Assembly (NCBI GenBank): GCA_973895155.1
Contig: OZ316891.1
Location: 24,676,001-24,740,000 of the forward strand
DNA: 64,000 nucleotides
Direction: 5' to 3'
Source: Marsupella aquatica
Taxonomy: Eukaryota > Marchantiophyta
Positions 10,401 through 22,488 of this stretch are shown here, piece by piece. Both the position numbers and the translations under genes were made by a program. The notes under the pieces are model-generated. The model had not been told where the DNA came from, did no database searches, and was given only the letters and a program-made list of their open reading frames with translations. The stretch's first letter is position 1. The number at the start of each line of letters is the position of its first letter.

Positions 10401-11043
10401 AGCCCACAGGGAGCAGGAGGAGGCCAAAAACGAGCTGGAGGGGGCACGTAAGGACCTGGATGAAACCCAAGAGGAGTTGGAGGAAATCACGAGGAAGATG
10501 GAGAACCTACAGCGGCGGGCCGACAACCAAACAGAGCGGCTGAAGAAACAAGCCGCAGTATTTAAATGCTTAGCTGCAGCAGGTCCATCTCCCGTTGGGA
10601 CAAACCAGTTACCAGGGGTGGTAATTGCCGAAGGACAAGCCGCGTCAACTGCACCAGTGCCGGAAGTAAGTGGGAAGGGGAAGGGACCAGCTGCCGAGCC
10701 ACCAACGAAGAAGAAGCGGAAACCTCCAGGGTCAAGGAGTAATACGACTTCACAGGCCGTGGTGATCAAGGAGGTAGACCCAGCACCGACCCCAGACAGG
10801 GTCACGGCTAAGGATCCAACTACCCTAGGGGAAGGGGAGGCCGAAGCCGTGGGAGTGGCTGAGGCCGAAGCCGTGGGTATTGCCGAGGCCGGTGTCGAGG
10901 CTGAAGCCGAAGGTGGACCCAGTCAGGCCGATGGAGAGTTGACTCGGTCAAGGGCAGGTAATCTGTCAGTAGGCGGGCCAACGGCAGTGGTTGAGGAGGA
11001 AGTGTTGGGGGCGTCCATTGAGGATCCACCACCGGTGTCGTGA
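7444..11043 (+). pseudogene. LTR-encoded mobile-domain-like coiled-coil protein, family A (three nonsense codons)
   Basis: One frame of 1200 codons starts at ATG 7444 (context CAACCATGG) and ends at TGA 11041. It is broken only by TGA 7825, TAG 8776 and TAG 9946. Other copies have CGA, CAG and CAG there (for 8776, the neighbouring-codon comparison with A2 implies CAG). Order: a basic N-terminus; a segment rich in Trp, Cys and Glu; a conserved region at about residues 257-475 with FYLTPKVIAEVFGLPMGN; an acidic linker; a long coiled coil at about 786-1039; and an acidic Ala-Glu repeat tail. The conserved region recalls plant mobile-domain or 'putative plant transposon protein' families; I infer this from pattern alone. 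No catalytic motif, signal peptide or membrane segment is visible. Function is unknown. Confidence 0.75.
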
Positions 11044-11693
11044 CGGTGCAAGGGCGTCGTTCCTTTTAGGGAGGGCGGACGTGGAGGGAGGAGGCGTGAG
11101 TGGGCAGGGCGGGCGCGGATCTCCACGTTTAGGATTAGGATCAGAACCAGGAGCGGCCCTGACACTTAGCTTAGTGGGATTGGGGTTCCACTGGTAGGAG
11201 CAACACTTGTGCTCCTGCCTTGCTGTACATAGGTAGATTCGGGCAAGTAGATTACTGTCAGGTAGATTAGGCTTACGATGCAAAGAATGGCGGATCCACT
11301 ACCAGGATAAGTACCTGGGCAGCGGGGAGCTCAGGGCCTCTTCTTTAGCAAGTTTTTAGTTTGCACCAGCCGGGCTGGGATCAAGTAGTACGAGAAGCTC
11401 TCGGTTAGTCATACAGTGACCCTTGTGTATATTCATGTTTCCTCATGCCTAAGAGCTGAATAGAGTTGGCCTCACGGCTTAGTTCGCAGAACTTGTGTAT
11501 GAGATGTACTGTTTGTATGGCAAGTGCATGGTATGACTCAGTCAGAATGAGTCATTTTGCTATTTGTGTGTCGCATTAACTTGTGTGAAGAGTGCCCACA
11601 TCAACAGAAGGAAGGAAAGTAAGCAGGGGAGTGATAGTTGGATGTGTCGAGCTGAGAGAGGTCTTAGCGGCTTAACCAAGCCTATTGGGGATC

Positions 11694-11709
11694 ATTCCGG
11701 CGGCGGAAT
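11694..11709 (+). promoter_or_regulatory. LTR hairpin motif (A1 3' LTR)
   Basis: Identical to the 5' LTR copy at 834-849: a 6-bp stem with loop GCGG. Confidence 0.45.
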
Positions 11710-11964
11710 CCAAACATACCTAACAAGACGGAGGGGAAGACAGGGGAAGACAAGGGAAGGCCTATATTAGGCCGGCTACGTATCTCATGACCTGATGAAG
11801 GATCTGTCCAGTATATGTGTGTAAAATGTTAATAGTAGTAGTAGAAGGTTAGCAGCGTCCCATGCCGCTAAGCCGCGGAAACGGCCTCGCCAAGCACGAA
11901 ACCTGCGGGAATCGGCTTGAGCTGGGGGGTTTCTTGGGTTTAGGGAGCCATGGGACGCACCACA

Positions 11965-13209
11965 CAAGTCAAGGAGTTTACAAGAGAGTAGGCCTTCTTA
12001 GTGAGCCATCTCTAATGCAAGACTCCCAAGCTTCAACAAGATTAGGTCTCATCTCCTCTAAGCTTTCAAAAATCTCCTACAAGTCCATTCTCCTCAAAAC
12101 TTGAAGCAACAAACCTACATTCGAGTATGCCTTCTTGTGGGCAATCTCTCATGCAAGCTCCTTATACTTCCTACTCACATCCTACCTCCTTCCTAAGGCT
12201 TCGAGTCAGCCTCTCCTACATTCGAAATCTCTCTCCAAATCCCTAGAAAAACCGTCACGTACAAAACTCAATCTCTTCACATTCAAAGCTTCTCCATCTA
12301 TCTCTTCACAAAATTGCCTCTACATCTCCTACCCTCAAAACCCTAAGGCCACGGCCAAGGAGGAGGGCTACCCCTTCACTCATGCCTCATGCTCGAGCTC
12401 CCCTCAAGAGGTTCGCTCCTACAACTAAAAATGGGACTTAACACTCCAAAACGGCAGCACTTCAGCAGCATCTAACTTCCGAACCCTTGGCCCCTCGAAC
12501 TTCCTCCTTTAGTACCCACGTGGGAAGGCCCAGGGCACCCACAAGCCCCTCCACTTATGGTTTTAATCCTCGTTGAATCACAGCCCTCGATCTCACACCA
12601 ATTAGATCAAACGGCCAAAAAATGAGCCAAAAAACCCCTCCTTAGTAACTTGTAAACCAAATGAGCTTTGACCTTTTTGAAAAAGCCACGACCTCCACCA
12701 AGCCCTAACTCATATCTCCACCTTCAATCCAAACCATCCATTAACCAAAACCCAGATCCACCGTTGAAGTAGATACATTGAATTTGGTCAATTTAACACA
12801 AAAATCTGAATCTGGTCCAAATCTCACAAAACTGATGCACTTGGATCAAACCCTCTTACATGCCTTGAACCTGGTCACCTCCTCCATGTATTCAATGAAC
12901 CTGGTCACCATGTTGCCAAAACCCTAAATACCTTGCTTGTTGAGCAAGCAACCTCCATTCCGCCAATCCGCCAAATGATAACTTAATCGCTGGTCACAAA
13001 TGAAAAACATACCCCACAATAGTAACAAGGGTGGGTAGGCTCGACCTCATCCCTACCTTGACCCTCATAACTCTACTTCCTCCTTCACCTTGGTCAAGTT
13101 AGCTCAAGTCAAGTCAACTTGCCCAAGTTAGAAGCAAAATTGGTTTCAACTTCCTTCACAAAACATGAGGATTCCTCCTTTAGGAGAGACGTGCGAAGTG
13201 CGTATAATT
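11965..13209. other. No gene seen
   Basis: About 1.2 kb between A1 and the decayed family B LTR. The composition is CT-rich on the + strand. The longest frame (12135-12428) has no recognisable motif and looks like chance. It could be host DNA or part of an old element. Its start (AAGTCAAGGAG) weakly resembles the start of the solo LTR at 15778. Confidence 0.5.
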
Positions 13210-13269
13210 TTCCCAGACTAGTGCTAAGTGCGCATACATTTACTTACAAGCACGCTTAGGTATGCTTTG

Positions 13270-13287
13270 TGTTCCGCCGCCGGAACA
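13270..13287 (-). promoter_or_regulatory. LTR hairpin motif (B1)
   Basis: Here the stem is 7 bp (TGTTCCG/CGGAACA) with loop GCGG on the - strand. It survives in an otherwise strongly decayed LTR. Confidence 0.45.
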
Positions 13288-15777
13288 TACCTTAGTCGAC
13301 ACGGGGTCGACCCCGACTTACAGACTTCTAAGTCTTTGTGTTACCGCCTTCAATCCGGATCCATTAGTACAAGTGCTCAACCCTGGCTCGCAACCCCGTA
13401 CCCGTAACCTGCACCCCGTGCACTCTTGGCATAACGTGTTTGGCCCGACATTGATACTTGCACACGAGACTCATACATGCATTCATACATAAATCAAGAA
13501 CATATATGAATGAACCCTTTATGTATGATCATATACTTACGATTGGGTGACCCGACACCTCGTGAATGAACGGGCCCAAGGTCAAGGAGTATACACTACA
13601 ACGGAGCTCGGCTCCGCACTCACCCAACAAGCTTAGTCGTATACCCTCTCCTTGGCACTCCGGCACTTCACCAAGTTTGGGACTTCCCGTGCGTACTGCG
13701 AATGGCCAACTTTTGAGTCTAAAATCCCCCCCCCCCGTGCCTCTACTGGGGGGCTGCTAAATACTAAGGCTGAGGATCAGCCTGGCCTTGTGCCCAAATC
13801 TGCGCTAACTTATATCTTCGCTAAGCTGGTTACTGCTTGTCCTATTAGTCTAACCTATTCTACACAGGCTGGCTAATGTGTCAGCGCCACTATCTTCTGG
13901 CCGGCACTTGTCCTAACAGCCTATTTTAGCTACTCCTAGTTCTATTCTAGTCCTAACCCTCCGCTAATGCCTGGTGCGCTTGCTAGAGCCGTCCAAGTGG
14001 GAGCGGCCATCCCGCTGCCTACGGAGTCTGTCGTTGTCCATCTTGAGGAGCTGGACTTGGTCTAGCAGAGATTCGTTCTCTCACTTTGCCACATTTGTCT
14101 CCTCAGTTGCCTCCTAGCATGCCTCTTCTAGTTGCTGGGCGTTGCTCGTCAGCTTGTCCACCATTTGGGTCTGCCTCTCGGCTTTGGTTTGAAGCCGCGC
14201 TACTTTGGCCTGTAGGGCATCAATCTCCAAAGTGTCACGTTGGGCCCGCTTGTCGGCCTCCTCCAGGTCTTTCTGCCAGATGACAGTTTGATTCTTCAAA
14301 CTGTCAATCTGGGCCCGGAGCCGTGCAATCTCGGCCTCCTTCCCAGCTTTGGCCTGTTTGGCTAAGGCGATAAGGGTGCGTGCATCTGCTAACAACTCAT
14401 TGGCGGTTGCAACCTTGGGTCATAGTTGCAGATGCTCAGCCTCTTGAGTCTCAATTTTTCCCTTTAGGTACACGGACTCAACCCGGTACGGCTCTATCCT
14501 CTGAAGGGCCTCCGACTGGGCCCGGCCTGCCTTTACTGCGGTAACCAACTCCTGGTTGAAGAAGTAGGCTACCTTCTGGGCCATGAACTCCCCGGTATCC
14601 CAGGAAATCTGTTGGGAGAAATCTCCCAACAGCCCGTTCAGAAATGTACCCGGTACAAAGAGTTCCGGGTGGTCCAGGTTGTGCCTCGTCCGGTACCTCT
14701 TCGGCCATGGTTACGACTACTTTGTGGAGGTGGGGTGGGTGAGGCCTGCATGGCCGCCGGACTTTGGGCCTCGGGTTGAGGCCGTCTCTCCATGGTCGGG
14801 AAGATGCACCTAGACGGGACCAACTTAGTTACGTTGGCTCGGGGAAGGGTTCGTCGATCAAACCGGGCGTACCACTCAAGAACGATCTCAATGTGGCTCG
14901 TGAAATACACCTTCCCGCCAATCTACAGCGCCTTCCTTCGCCGTTCCATCTCTTCATGGAACTTCTTAGCGAAGTATGACGCCCACTTCCTAGGCCGATA
15001 ATTCTCAACCTGGATAACCTGGGCAGCGAAGATCTTGCCCCGGGGTTCCATCATGTGGAGGGCATACCTCTGGAACTCCAATCGCTTGGCTATCTTGGGG
15101 ATGAGGCAGGTCCTCATCACAAACCCGTTGTCCACTGACCCCTTAGAGGGGAAACTCGAGGATTGGTACTTGGCTCCTTTGCCCCCGGGAGCCCATGATT
15201 TGACTCGTTGATCTCCCTCGGGTAGCCCAAAGATCATCCTGAGCCGCTCCTCTATGAGGGACATGTTCCTCCCCGTAGTCAAGTATGCTGACGGACGTCG
15301 TCATAATTTTTGACAAACTCTGTCATGTCCTCCCCGTAGTACCTGCAGGTGTTCCAGGGGAGAGAGGCAAGGTGCTCAAACCCCTGAGTCTTCAAGTACA
15401 CCACATGTTTGAAGTGGAGGATTTCTTATGCACGTTCTCTTCCATGCGGTGCATTGTCACCTTGGCCGCGGCTACCGTGGCCATGGTTAACCTGAATACA
15501 GTTGCGGGTTCCTTCCTCTTCTTTCCCTGAGACTGGCTCCCGCGATGGCTTGGAGAGGGTGACATCTCCCCATCCTCCCGATCGGGTATGGGTAGTGCCA
15601 CCGCCGTTAGTATTGGGTCCGGGGTGGCTATGGTCACCGTGTTGTCCACCGGAGCTGCTACTCGGGTCCGGGCCTAGGGAGGGGGCGATGGAGTGCCGCC
15701 TCCCTGGGTGCTCACTCCTCTGGGCCGCTTGAGCAGGGGTGGGGTAGCCTCGTCGTCCTCGTTGCGGTCCACATTGT

Positions 15778-17711
15778 TGTCAAACACTTGTCAAGGAGCT
15801 TAAGCGGCTCTTCTCCCCAAAAGACTACCTAATACCTGCTCCATATCATACCAGGGTCACAAAGGATTGACAAAACTTCTGAAATGTGCCTACATGTCTA
15901 ATCACTCCATACATAAGTAGTTTCAACTCTCCACTTCTAGAGAGGTAGTCCCCTTGACTACTTTTGTACTCACACCCTTCCCCTCTCCTCTACTCCAAGG
16001 ATCAGCAAGGGGGATCTCCGCTCCAAGCTATCACCTTAGAGAAGAGTCTCACACAAACACCCAAGAACCAAAGTACTTTCCTCTTCAAGCTTAAGTCTCC
16101 TCAAGACCCTCAAAGTAGTGTTACCCCTCAACCTTGCCCCCCTGGCCTTGGTTTGGGTCCACACATCCCCTTTGAGCTCTAGAGAAGGCTCCTCTATCTA
16201 AGGACTCTTCCTCTTGTTCTTACTTCTTGTTAACACCACACACCAAGCAAAATACTTACCACCCTCAAGCTATAATCCTTTCTAAGTCTCAAAGTAGTGC
16301 TCTACCTTAACCTTGCCTCCTTGGCCTTGGTTTTGTACTAGCACATCCCCTTCAAGCTTAGACCAAGATTACATCATAGCATGGACTCTTCTCTTGCTCT
16401 CATATACTTCAAATGCACTCACACTTAATGGTCACAATGAAGATTGACAAGTCTTCTTTTATTGCATCACCTTTACAACAAAAGTTCACTACACATTCTC
16501 CACACTAAGCATGGACCACCTCTCCCTTCTCAAGCTTAGCCCTACCTTGGCAAGGTAGAGATTCCACTTAAGAGATGAGACTCCCGGTCCCTAACAAATG
16601 AAAACTTCCTCCTTATATACTATTCTCCTTCCACACCACACCAAGGTAGCCCACCAAGGACCAAGGACCAAAGTAGCCCACCAAGGACCAAGGTAGCCCA
16701 CCAAAGACCAAGGACCAACGTAACCCACCAAGGACCAAGGTAGCCCATCAAGGACCAAGGACCAAGGTAGCCCACCAAGGACCAAGGACCAAAGTAGCCC
16801 ACCAAGGACCAAGGACCAAAGTAGCCCACCAACTACCACTCCTACTCAAGCTCCTTCACCTTGTGGTTGCCTGGTCTATTCAACCATCTCCTAGCCGCCC
16901 TTGTGCTTGACTTATTCCTGCCTTGTGGTAGCCTCGTCGAAGCGTTTTTACACTTAGTCGGATTTTGTTATTTTGGAAAAACTATAATTCCCTGGCCCAT
17001 ATTGTACCCACCACCAAAAATCACCCATAAGGCCAAAAGGACTTTTGAGTAGATCCATAGATTCTCTTGACATAGGGCTATGTCCCGGTTTACTAAGATC
17101 TAAACAAAACCCTATAACCAATTTTCTAAAATTAGGTAAAGAGGGTTAATTCTTATGTTTTCCAAAATTCTTCTCAACTTTGAGATGCTCCCCAAAAGTA
17201 ACCAAAGGTAACCAAGTTCTCCCACAAGTTTCCAGGGATAGAGTGGACCATATTTAACCTATTTTGCAACTTGGAACCCCTATCTTTTCCCATCAGCTAT
17301 TTTTCCCGAGACCCGCTATTTGGTAACTTTAAGTTTTGCCAAAATACTTACAACTCCTAGGTTAAGACCCCACTTGACTTTGTGACTTTTATGTGTGGTC
17401 TAGGGACTATCTAGCACCTATAGGGTGAGTCTTAGCAAAAATTATCACTCAAAAGTATCGGTCATGCCTTCGGCCCAACTTGCCGACTACCGTAACTTTT
17501 TTCCGCCCTTACCAAATAACTTACTCAACTCTTGATACTTCTTAGAGAAACATGTCCTCTCCCTCAATTTATTTCCCTACTCTACTTCCCTAGTTATTAA
17601 GTTACCTTAAACCTAACAACTCCGCTAATCACTAAAACTATGTAATTACTACTCCTTGAAAGCAAAAAACTAAAGCATTTCCTACTCAAGCCTCCTTTGA
17701 GCCATTCCACA
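15778..17711. mobile_element. Solo LTR of an unidentified retrotransposon
   Basis: A 1934-bp block begins TGTCAAACAC and ends ATTCCACA (TG...CA). It is flanked by the 5-bp duplication ATTGT (15773-15777 and 17712-17716) and interrupts B1 exactly between two pieces that are contiguous in B2. It has no coding sequence and carries a tandem array (16642-16832). I see no primer site or purine tract, so solo LTR is the best reading. Orientation and family are unknown. Confidence 0.75.
16642..16832. repeat. Tandem repeat array (GTAGCCCACCAAGGACCAAG units)
   Basis: Roughly eight units made of GTAGCCCACCAAGGACCAA with one or two extra AGGACCA modules, so unit length varies. It lies inside the solo LTR. 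The repetitive Trp/Gly frames it produces on - are by-products. Confidence 0.85.
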
Positions 17712-18188
17712 ATTGTTGACGATGGATTGCACCTATATGGGCGAGGCGACCAGCGGTGGGGGTTGGCTAGGCTGAGGCAGAGCTTGAGCCTGAGCCTGAG
17801 CCGGTGTTGGTGCGGGTACAGGCACGGGCTCGGCTGGGCCGGCACCGGTGGTTGATGGTATGGTTGCCATGACGTTTTGCAGGTGCCGGTAGAGGATTTC
17901 TGAAGCAAGTGTAGACGGCCTTGTCGACTGGGTAGTGTTGAACTGTGGTGCGTCCAATGGCTCCCTAAACCCAAGAAACCCCCCAGCTCAAGCTGATTCC
18001 CGCAGGTTTCGCGCTTGGCGAGGCCGTTTCCACGGCTTAGCGGCATGGGACGCTGCTAACCTTCTACTACTACTATTAACATTTTACACACATATACTGG
18101 ACAGATCCTTCATCGGGTCATGAGATACGTAGCCGGCCTAATCTAGGCCTTCCCCTGTCTTCCCCTCCGTCTTGTTAGGTATGTTTGG

Positions 18189-18204
18189 ATTCCGCCGCCG
18201 GAAT
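18189..18204 (-). promoter_or_regulatory. LTR hairpin motif (A2)
   Basis: ATTCCG/CGGAAT stem with GCGG loop, as in the A1 LTRs. Confidence 0.45.
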
Positions 18205-18855
18205 GATCCCCAATAGGCTTGGTTAAGCCGCTAAGACCTCTCTCAGCTCGACACATCCAACTCTCACTCCCCTGCTTACTTTCCTTCCTTCTGGTAGATG
18301 TGGGCACTCTTCACACAAGTTAATGCGACACACAAATAGCAAAATGACTCATTCTGACTGAGTCATACCATGCACTTGCCATACAAACAGTACATCTCAT
18401 ACACAAGTTCTGCGAACTAAGCCGTGAGGCCAACTCTATTCAGCTCTTAGGCATGAGGAAACATGAATATACACAAGGGTCACTGTATGACTAACCGAGA
18501 GCTTCTCGTACTACTTGATCCCAGCCCGGCTGGTGCAAACTAAAAACTTGCTAAAGAAGAGGCCCTGAGCTCCCCGCTGCCCAGGTACTTATCCTGGTAG
18601 TGGATCCGCCATTCTTTGCATCGTAAGCCTAATCTACTTAACAGTAATCTACTTGCCCAAATCTACCTATGTACAGCAAGGCAGGAGCACAAGTGTTGCT
18701 CCTACCAGTGGGACCGTAATCCCACTAAGCTAAGTGTCAGGGCCGCTCTTGGTCCTGACCCTAATCCTAAACTTGGAGATCAGCGCCCGCCCTGCCCACT
18801 CACGCCTCCTCCCTCCACGTCCGCCCTCCCTAAAAGGAACGGCGCCCTTGCACCG

Positions 18856-21800
18856 TCACGACACCGGTGGTGGATCCTTAATGGACGCCCCCAACGCTTC
18901 CTCCTCAGCCACTGCTGTAGGCTCATTCTCTGACAGATTACCTGCCCTTGACTGAGTCAACTCTCCATCGGCCTGACTGGGTCCACCATCGGCGTCGGCA
19001 TCGGCTCGGGAATCGGTTACGGCCTCAGCCTCGGCTACGGTCTCCCCGGCCTGCTCAAGAGGCGGATCTGGAATACCGGCCTCATTACTGAGTAGTTTGG
19101 CTTGGGCCGCACCACCCCCACCTGTGATGATAGCGGGATCTATTGCCGTATTCATGCCGGAGGATGGTGCTGGTTCTACCTCCTTGGTCACCACGGCTTG
19201 TGGAGTCGGATTACTCCTTGACCCTGAAGGTTTCCACTTTTTCTTTTTTTCTGGTTCGGCAGCTGGTCCCTTCCCCTTCCCACTTACCTCCGGCACTGGT
19301 GCAGTTGGCGCGGCTTTTTCGGCCAGTACCACTCCTAGTAACTTGGTTGCCCCAATTGGAGTTGGGCCTGATGAAGACAAGCACTTAAATACTGCGGCTT
19401 GTTTCTTCAGCCGCTCCGTTTGGTTGTCGGCCCGCCGCTGGAGGTTCTCCATCTTCCTCGTGATTTCCTCCAACTCCTCCTGGGTCTCATCCAGGTCCTT
19501 GCGTGCCTCCTTTAGTTCCTTCTGGGCTTCCTCCCGTTCTTGTTTCAAGGTAGTCCTCTCCTCCTGGGTTGCTCTTAGCTCCTTGTCGAGCTCTGCAATG
19601 ATGACAGACTCCATCTGGTTCATCTTGGCGTAAGTCTGTTCGAGCATCTCGTCCTTCTCCCTTAGGTTGGCCTTGAAGCTGGCCGTCAAGGACGCAAGCT
19701 CCTGCTGCAGCGCCATAATCCCTTGATAGGATTTCCCTAACTCGGCCTCCTTCTGCTCAAGGGCTCCGTGGATTTTCTCGAGCTCCCCCTTCAACGCCCA
19801 TTCCTTTCTTTGGGTCTCCGCCATGGCCCGGCTGTTGGCTGTTATGTGGGCCTCCTCTGTATTCTTCAGCTCTTGCTTCCACTTCTCCCTCTCTTTGATC
19901 GTGTCGGCCAACTCTCCCTGCGTCTGAGTCAGTTTATCCTTGATATTCTGATTATCAGCCTGCGCGGTGTCCAACTGCCCCTGCATGATGTTCAGCTCAT
20001 GTCGTTTAATCCGCAGTTCATCTTGGGCTTTCTTGGCCGCCCTTAGATCTTCAATCTCGGCTTCCATCCTCCTAAGCCGCCGAATGACCTCGTCCTTCTT
20101 GCTTCTCTCTAAAGCCACCGCTTCTTCTAATTGGTGCTTCTCCAACTGCTCCTTATGGAAAAAGGGTCCTACCTCCAACTCCTCTCCAAAGATGCCGAGC
20201 GCAAGTTCCCCACACATCTCACCATACTCCATGGCTCTATTCTTAGCGTAGGTGGAGTAAGTAGAAGTGATCGGCATTGCCCATCGCGGCCTCTGCTCCC
20301 AAGCCGTCTTGCGGATCTCTTCAATCGTGGCTAGAGGTTTGCTTCCTTTTTTGGCTAGCCGCCTGATGTCCTCCGGCCAATCTCCTCCTGGTAAATCCTT
20401 TTCCCTAGCCAGGGCTGCCTCCTCTTCCTGCTTGATTCGCTCCTGAAATTCCTGCATCGTCTGTTTTATGCCGTCGAAGCTCGGGGGAGCAACATCTGGT
20501 GGGGGAGACTCAGGGCTACTCTGCTGGTTGGGGTCCCCTCGCACTACCCTTGGAAGTGTGGGGACAAACCGGCCATAGGTCCTTACTCCTGGGACGTGAT
20601 GGTCCGACCCATAGCCGGAATTATCATGGTTGCAGTCCTCCACTGCCTCCTCTACTTCTTGGCCGTCCGGCTTCTCCCTCTCCTCTTCGTCGGTAGGAGC
20701 TTCAGGCAATTCTGCCTCAGATTTGGAGCTTGAGATTCCCACATACATTCGAACACCTGGCTTGGATTCAGGCCTGATTCTCTTCTTGTCTCCAGCAAAG
20801 GGGTTTTCTCTTGTGAGCCGGTGTAGGCCTACCTCTGTAGTAGTGTCCTGCATTGTTGCCGTTGCCGTTGTTGTTGCCGATGCCAATTTCTTCTCTTTCT
20901 CCAATAGTTTCAGCAGACTCTGCATGCCTGGTTGCTGCATCGGCAAGTCCTCCTTCCTGGGCCTAAACACCTGCTCGATCGTAGGGCTAACAGGTGGTTG
21001 AGGCTTCTCAACCAACGGCCTTGGCGTTGGAGCTTCCTCGGGTGCCCTTACCTGCAGGGGAAGTACCGGGGCAAAAGTCTGACCTCTGGCATACCGGCAC
21101 AACAGCGGCATGTGATAGCCAAGCCGCGACACGCTCCCCATGCCGATTACCTGCTACTCCTCCTTTAAGATCTTCTTCAATTGGTTGAGAAGGTACCCGT
21201 TGTAGTCCCGGCTTGGGTCTGGCCTTTCTGCCAGATAGACCTGTGCCTTGCCGATCTCTGCCCTCAGCAAGTTACAATGCATGGTCACCCGCAAGAAGTC
21301 GATCATCTCTCCTATGTGCGGGTTGGTGCAGGTGTTCCGGAAGAAGCCATTCTTCGTTGATGGCCCGGGGAACGACCGGAACTCCTTGTCAGGCAAGGTC
21401 TTCCTGGTATCAACTTTGGTCTTATTGCCTATCGGCAAGCCAAACACTTCGGCAATTACCTTGGGAGTAAGATAGAAATCCTTCCCATATATCCTCGTGC
21501 AATTGGTCTCGGGTTCCCATGACCCCACGAATTCTAATAGGTCTGACTCCGGTACCTCCGGCTTCAGCCATGGTAATCTTACAAAGGCCTCTAAGCCGGA
21601 TCCGGCCATGAAGCCTTGGTACTTCTTGGTCTGCATGGCCGTGAAGCATGCATCCTCCTCCCGTGCAAAATGTAGTTGCACCTCCACCGGTAGGGTTGCC
21701 GCCCAGCCCTTCCAGGTGTCATCCCTGGTTGGAATGGCCTTGATGGGATCGACCTCCTCCTCTTCGGCTTCTCCCTGCCTCCTGCTCTGCTGCTCGGCTG

Positions 21801-22488
21801 GCTTCTTTGGTGCCGCCGACCTCGTTCTTTTTGCCGGGGTGGCTTCATCGTTGACGGCTCCCTTCCTCTTCATCTCTGCTGCCGTGGAGGTTTCTCCTAG
21901 CACCGTTGCCTGGGTCCACCTTTCCGTGCTACCCTTTAATTCCCAGTGTATGTCGTTGCAGTTCTTGATGGCCTCTCGGATGCCGACGACGCTGTCTTTG
22001 CAAAACAGAAGATCGTCGAGTTGATTGGAAGTAGGCGTCCACAGGAACTCGTCCTTGATGAGTTCGCCTCCTAAGAAAGCCGTCTTCTACAGCTCCCACA
22101 ATCGAGCGAGCTCCTGCCGTTCTCGAGCTGCCCTTTCTGATTCCTCATCCTCGTAAGTCTTGATGTACTCAGTTGCCCGTTCGAACAGGCATCCCCAGAA
22201 ATGTGCCGCTTGATTGACGTTGCTCATACCCTCCTTAGGTCGATCATCGGTATCTACTCTCTCCCCGAGTGCTTGCTTAAGCAACTGACAGTAGTTGGCC
22301 TCCCGTAGTCGTCTGCCTAGTTCGTGCTCGCAAATGAGCCACCATCTCCTGCAAGCGCTCCTTACCCCTCTCCTCTGCCGGTCCTTCTTCCCATTGATCC
22401 TTCCTAGCCGCCGACGCTTAACGTGCCCTAACCCTAATCTAGTTTTCACCCTCAGCGTCCTTACCTCCGGCCTCGGCCCGGGTTCCAT
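18856..22488 (-). pseudogene. LTR-encoded protein, family A, copy in A2 (two nonsense codons)
   Basis: A single - frame of 1211 codons from ATG 22488 to the stop at 18856. It is interrupted by TAG at 22087-22089 (CAG in A1) and TAG at 21154-21156, one codon away from the independent TAG in A1. It contains the same N-terminal segment, conserved region (FYLTPKVIAEVFGLPIGN) and coiled coil as A1. The frame after the second stop is open for 761 residues. The tail differs from A1: Ala-Glu repeats are partly replaced by a segment with AAQAKLLSNEAGIPD. Confidence 0.75.

Larger units (their letters stand above)
1..11964 (+). mobile_element. Element A1: Ty3/gypsy retrotransposon with giant LTRs (5' end outside window)
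   Basis: Bases 1-1104 repeat at 10861-11964 with about five substitutions counted by eye, so they are the end of the 5' LTR and of the 3' LTR. Between them lie a primer binding site, gag-protease, pol and a purine tract. The 3' LTR is 7329-11964 (4636 bp, TG...CA), so the whole element should be about 15.5 kb, with some 3.5 kb of 5' LTR left of the window. The reverse transcriptase resembles the plant non-chromovirus (Athila/Tat-like) clade. The flank after the 3' LTR begins CAAGT, the expected duplication; its partner is outside the window. The near-identical LTRs point to a recent insertion. Confidence 0.93.
7329..11964 (+). repeat. 3' LTR of A1 (4636 bp), family A reference copy
   Basis: It starts TGTGATGCC and ends GCACCACA. 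The boundaries are confirmed independently by solo copy A2, where the same ends are flanked by a perfect 5-bp duplication. About 78% of the LTR (7444-11043) is one long reading frame. A short inverted repeat GTGAT/ATCAC (7330-7334, 7347-7351) lies at the very start. A TATAAA (7423-7428) lies only 16 bases before the ATG, too close to be a normal TATA box for it. Confidence 0.95.

Noticed and set aside
8788-11043. Several separate genes in the family A LTR (7444, 7828, 8788, 9955)
   Set aside because: All are in the same frame and separated only by single stop codons that are sense codons in other copies. They are one broken gene.
12135-12428. Small secreted-like protein frame
   Set aside because: No conserved motif, and the CT-rich DNA favours chance Ser/Leu/Pro-rich frames.
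13725-13740. C-run as a functional site
   Set aside because: A homopolymer in a decayed LTR. Its length is unreliable.
16591-16839. Trp/Gly-rich repeat protein on -
   Set aside because: It is produced by the tandem array in a solo LTR. No start context or homologue is suggested.
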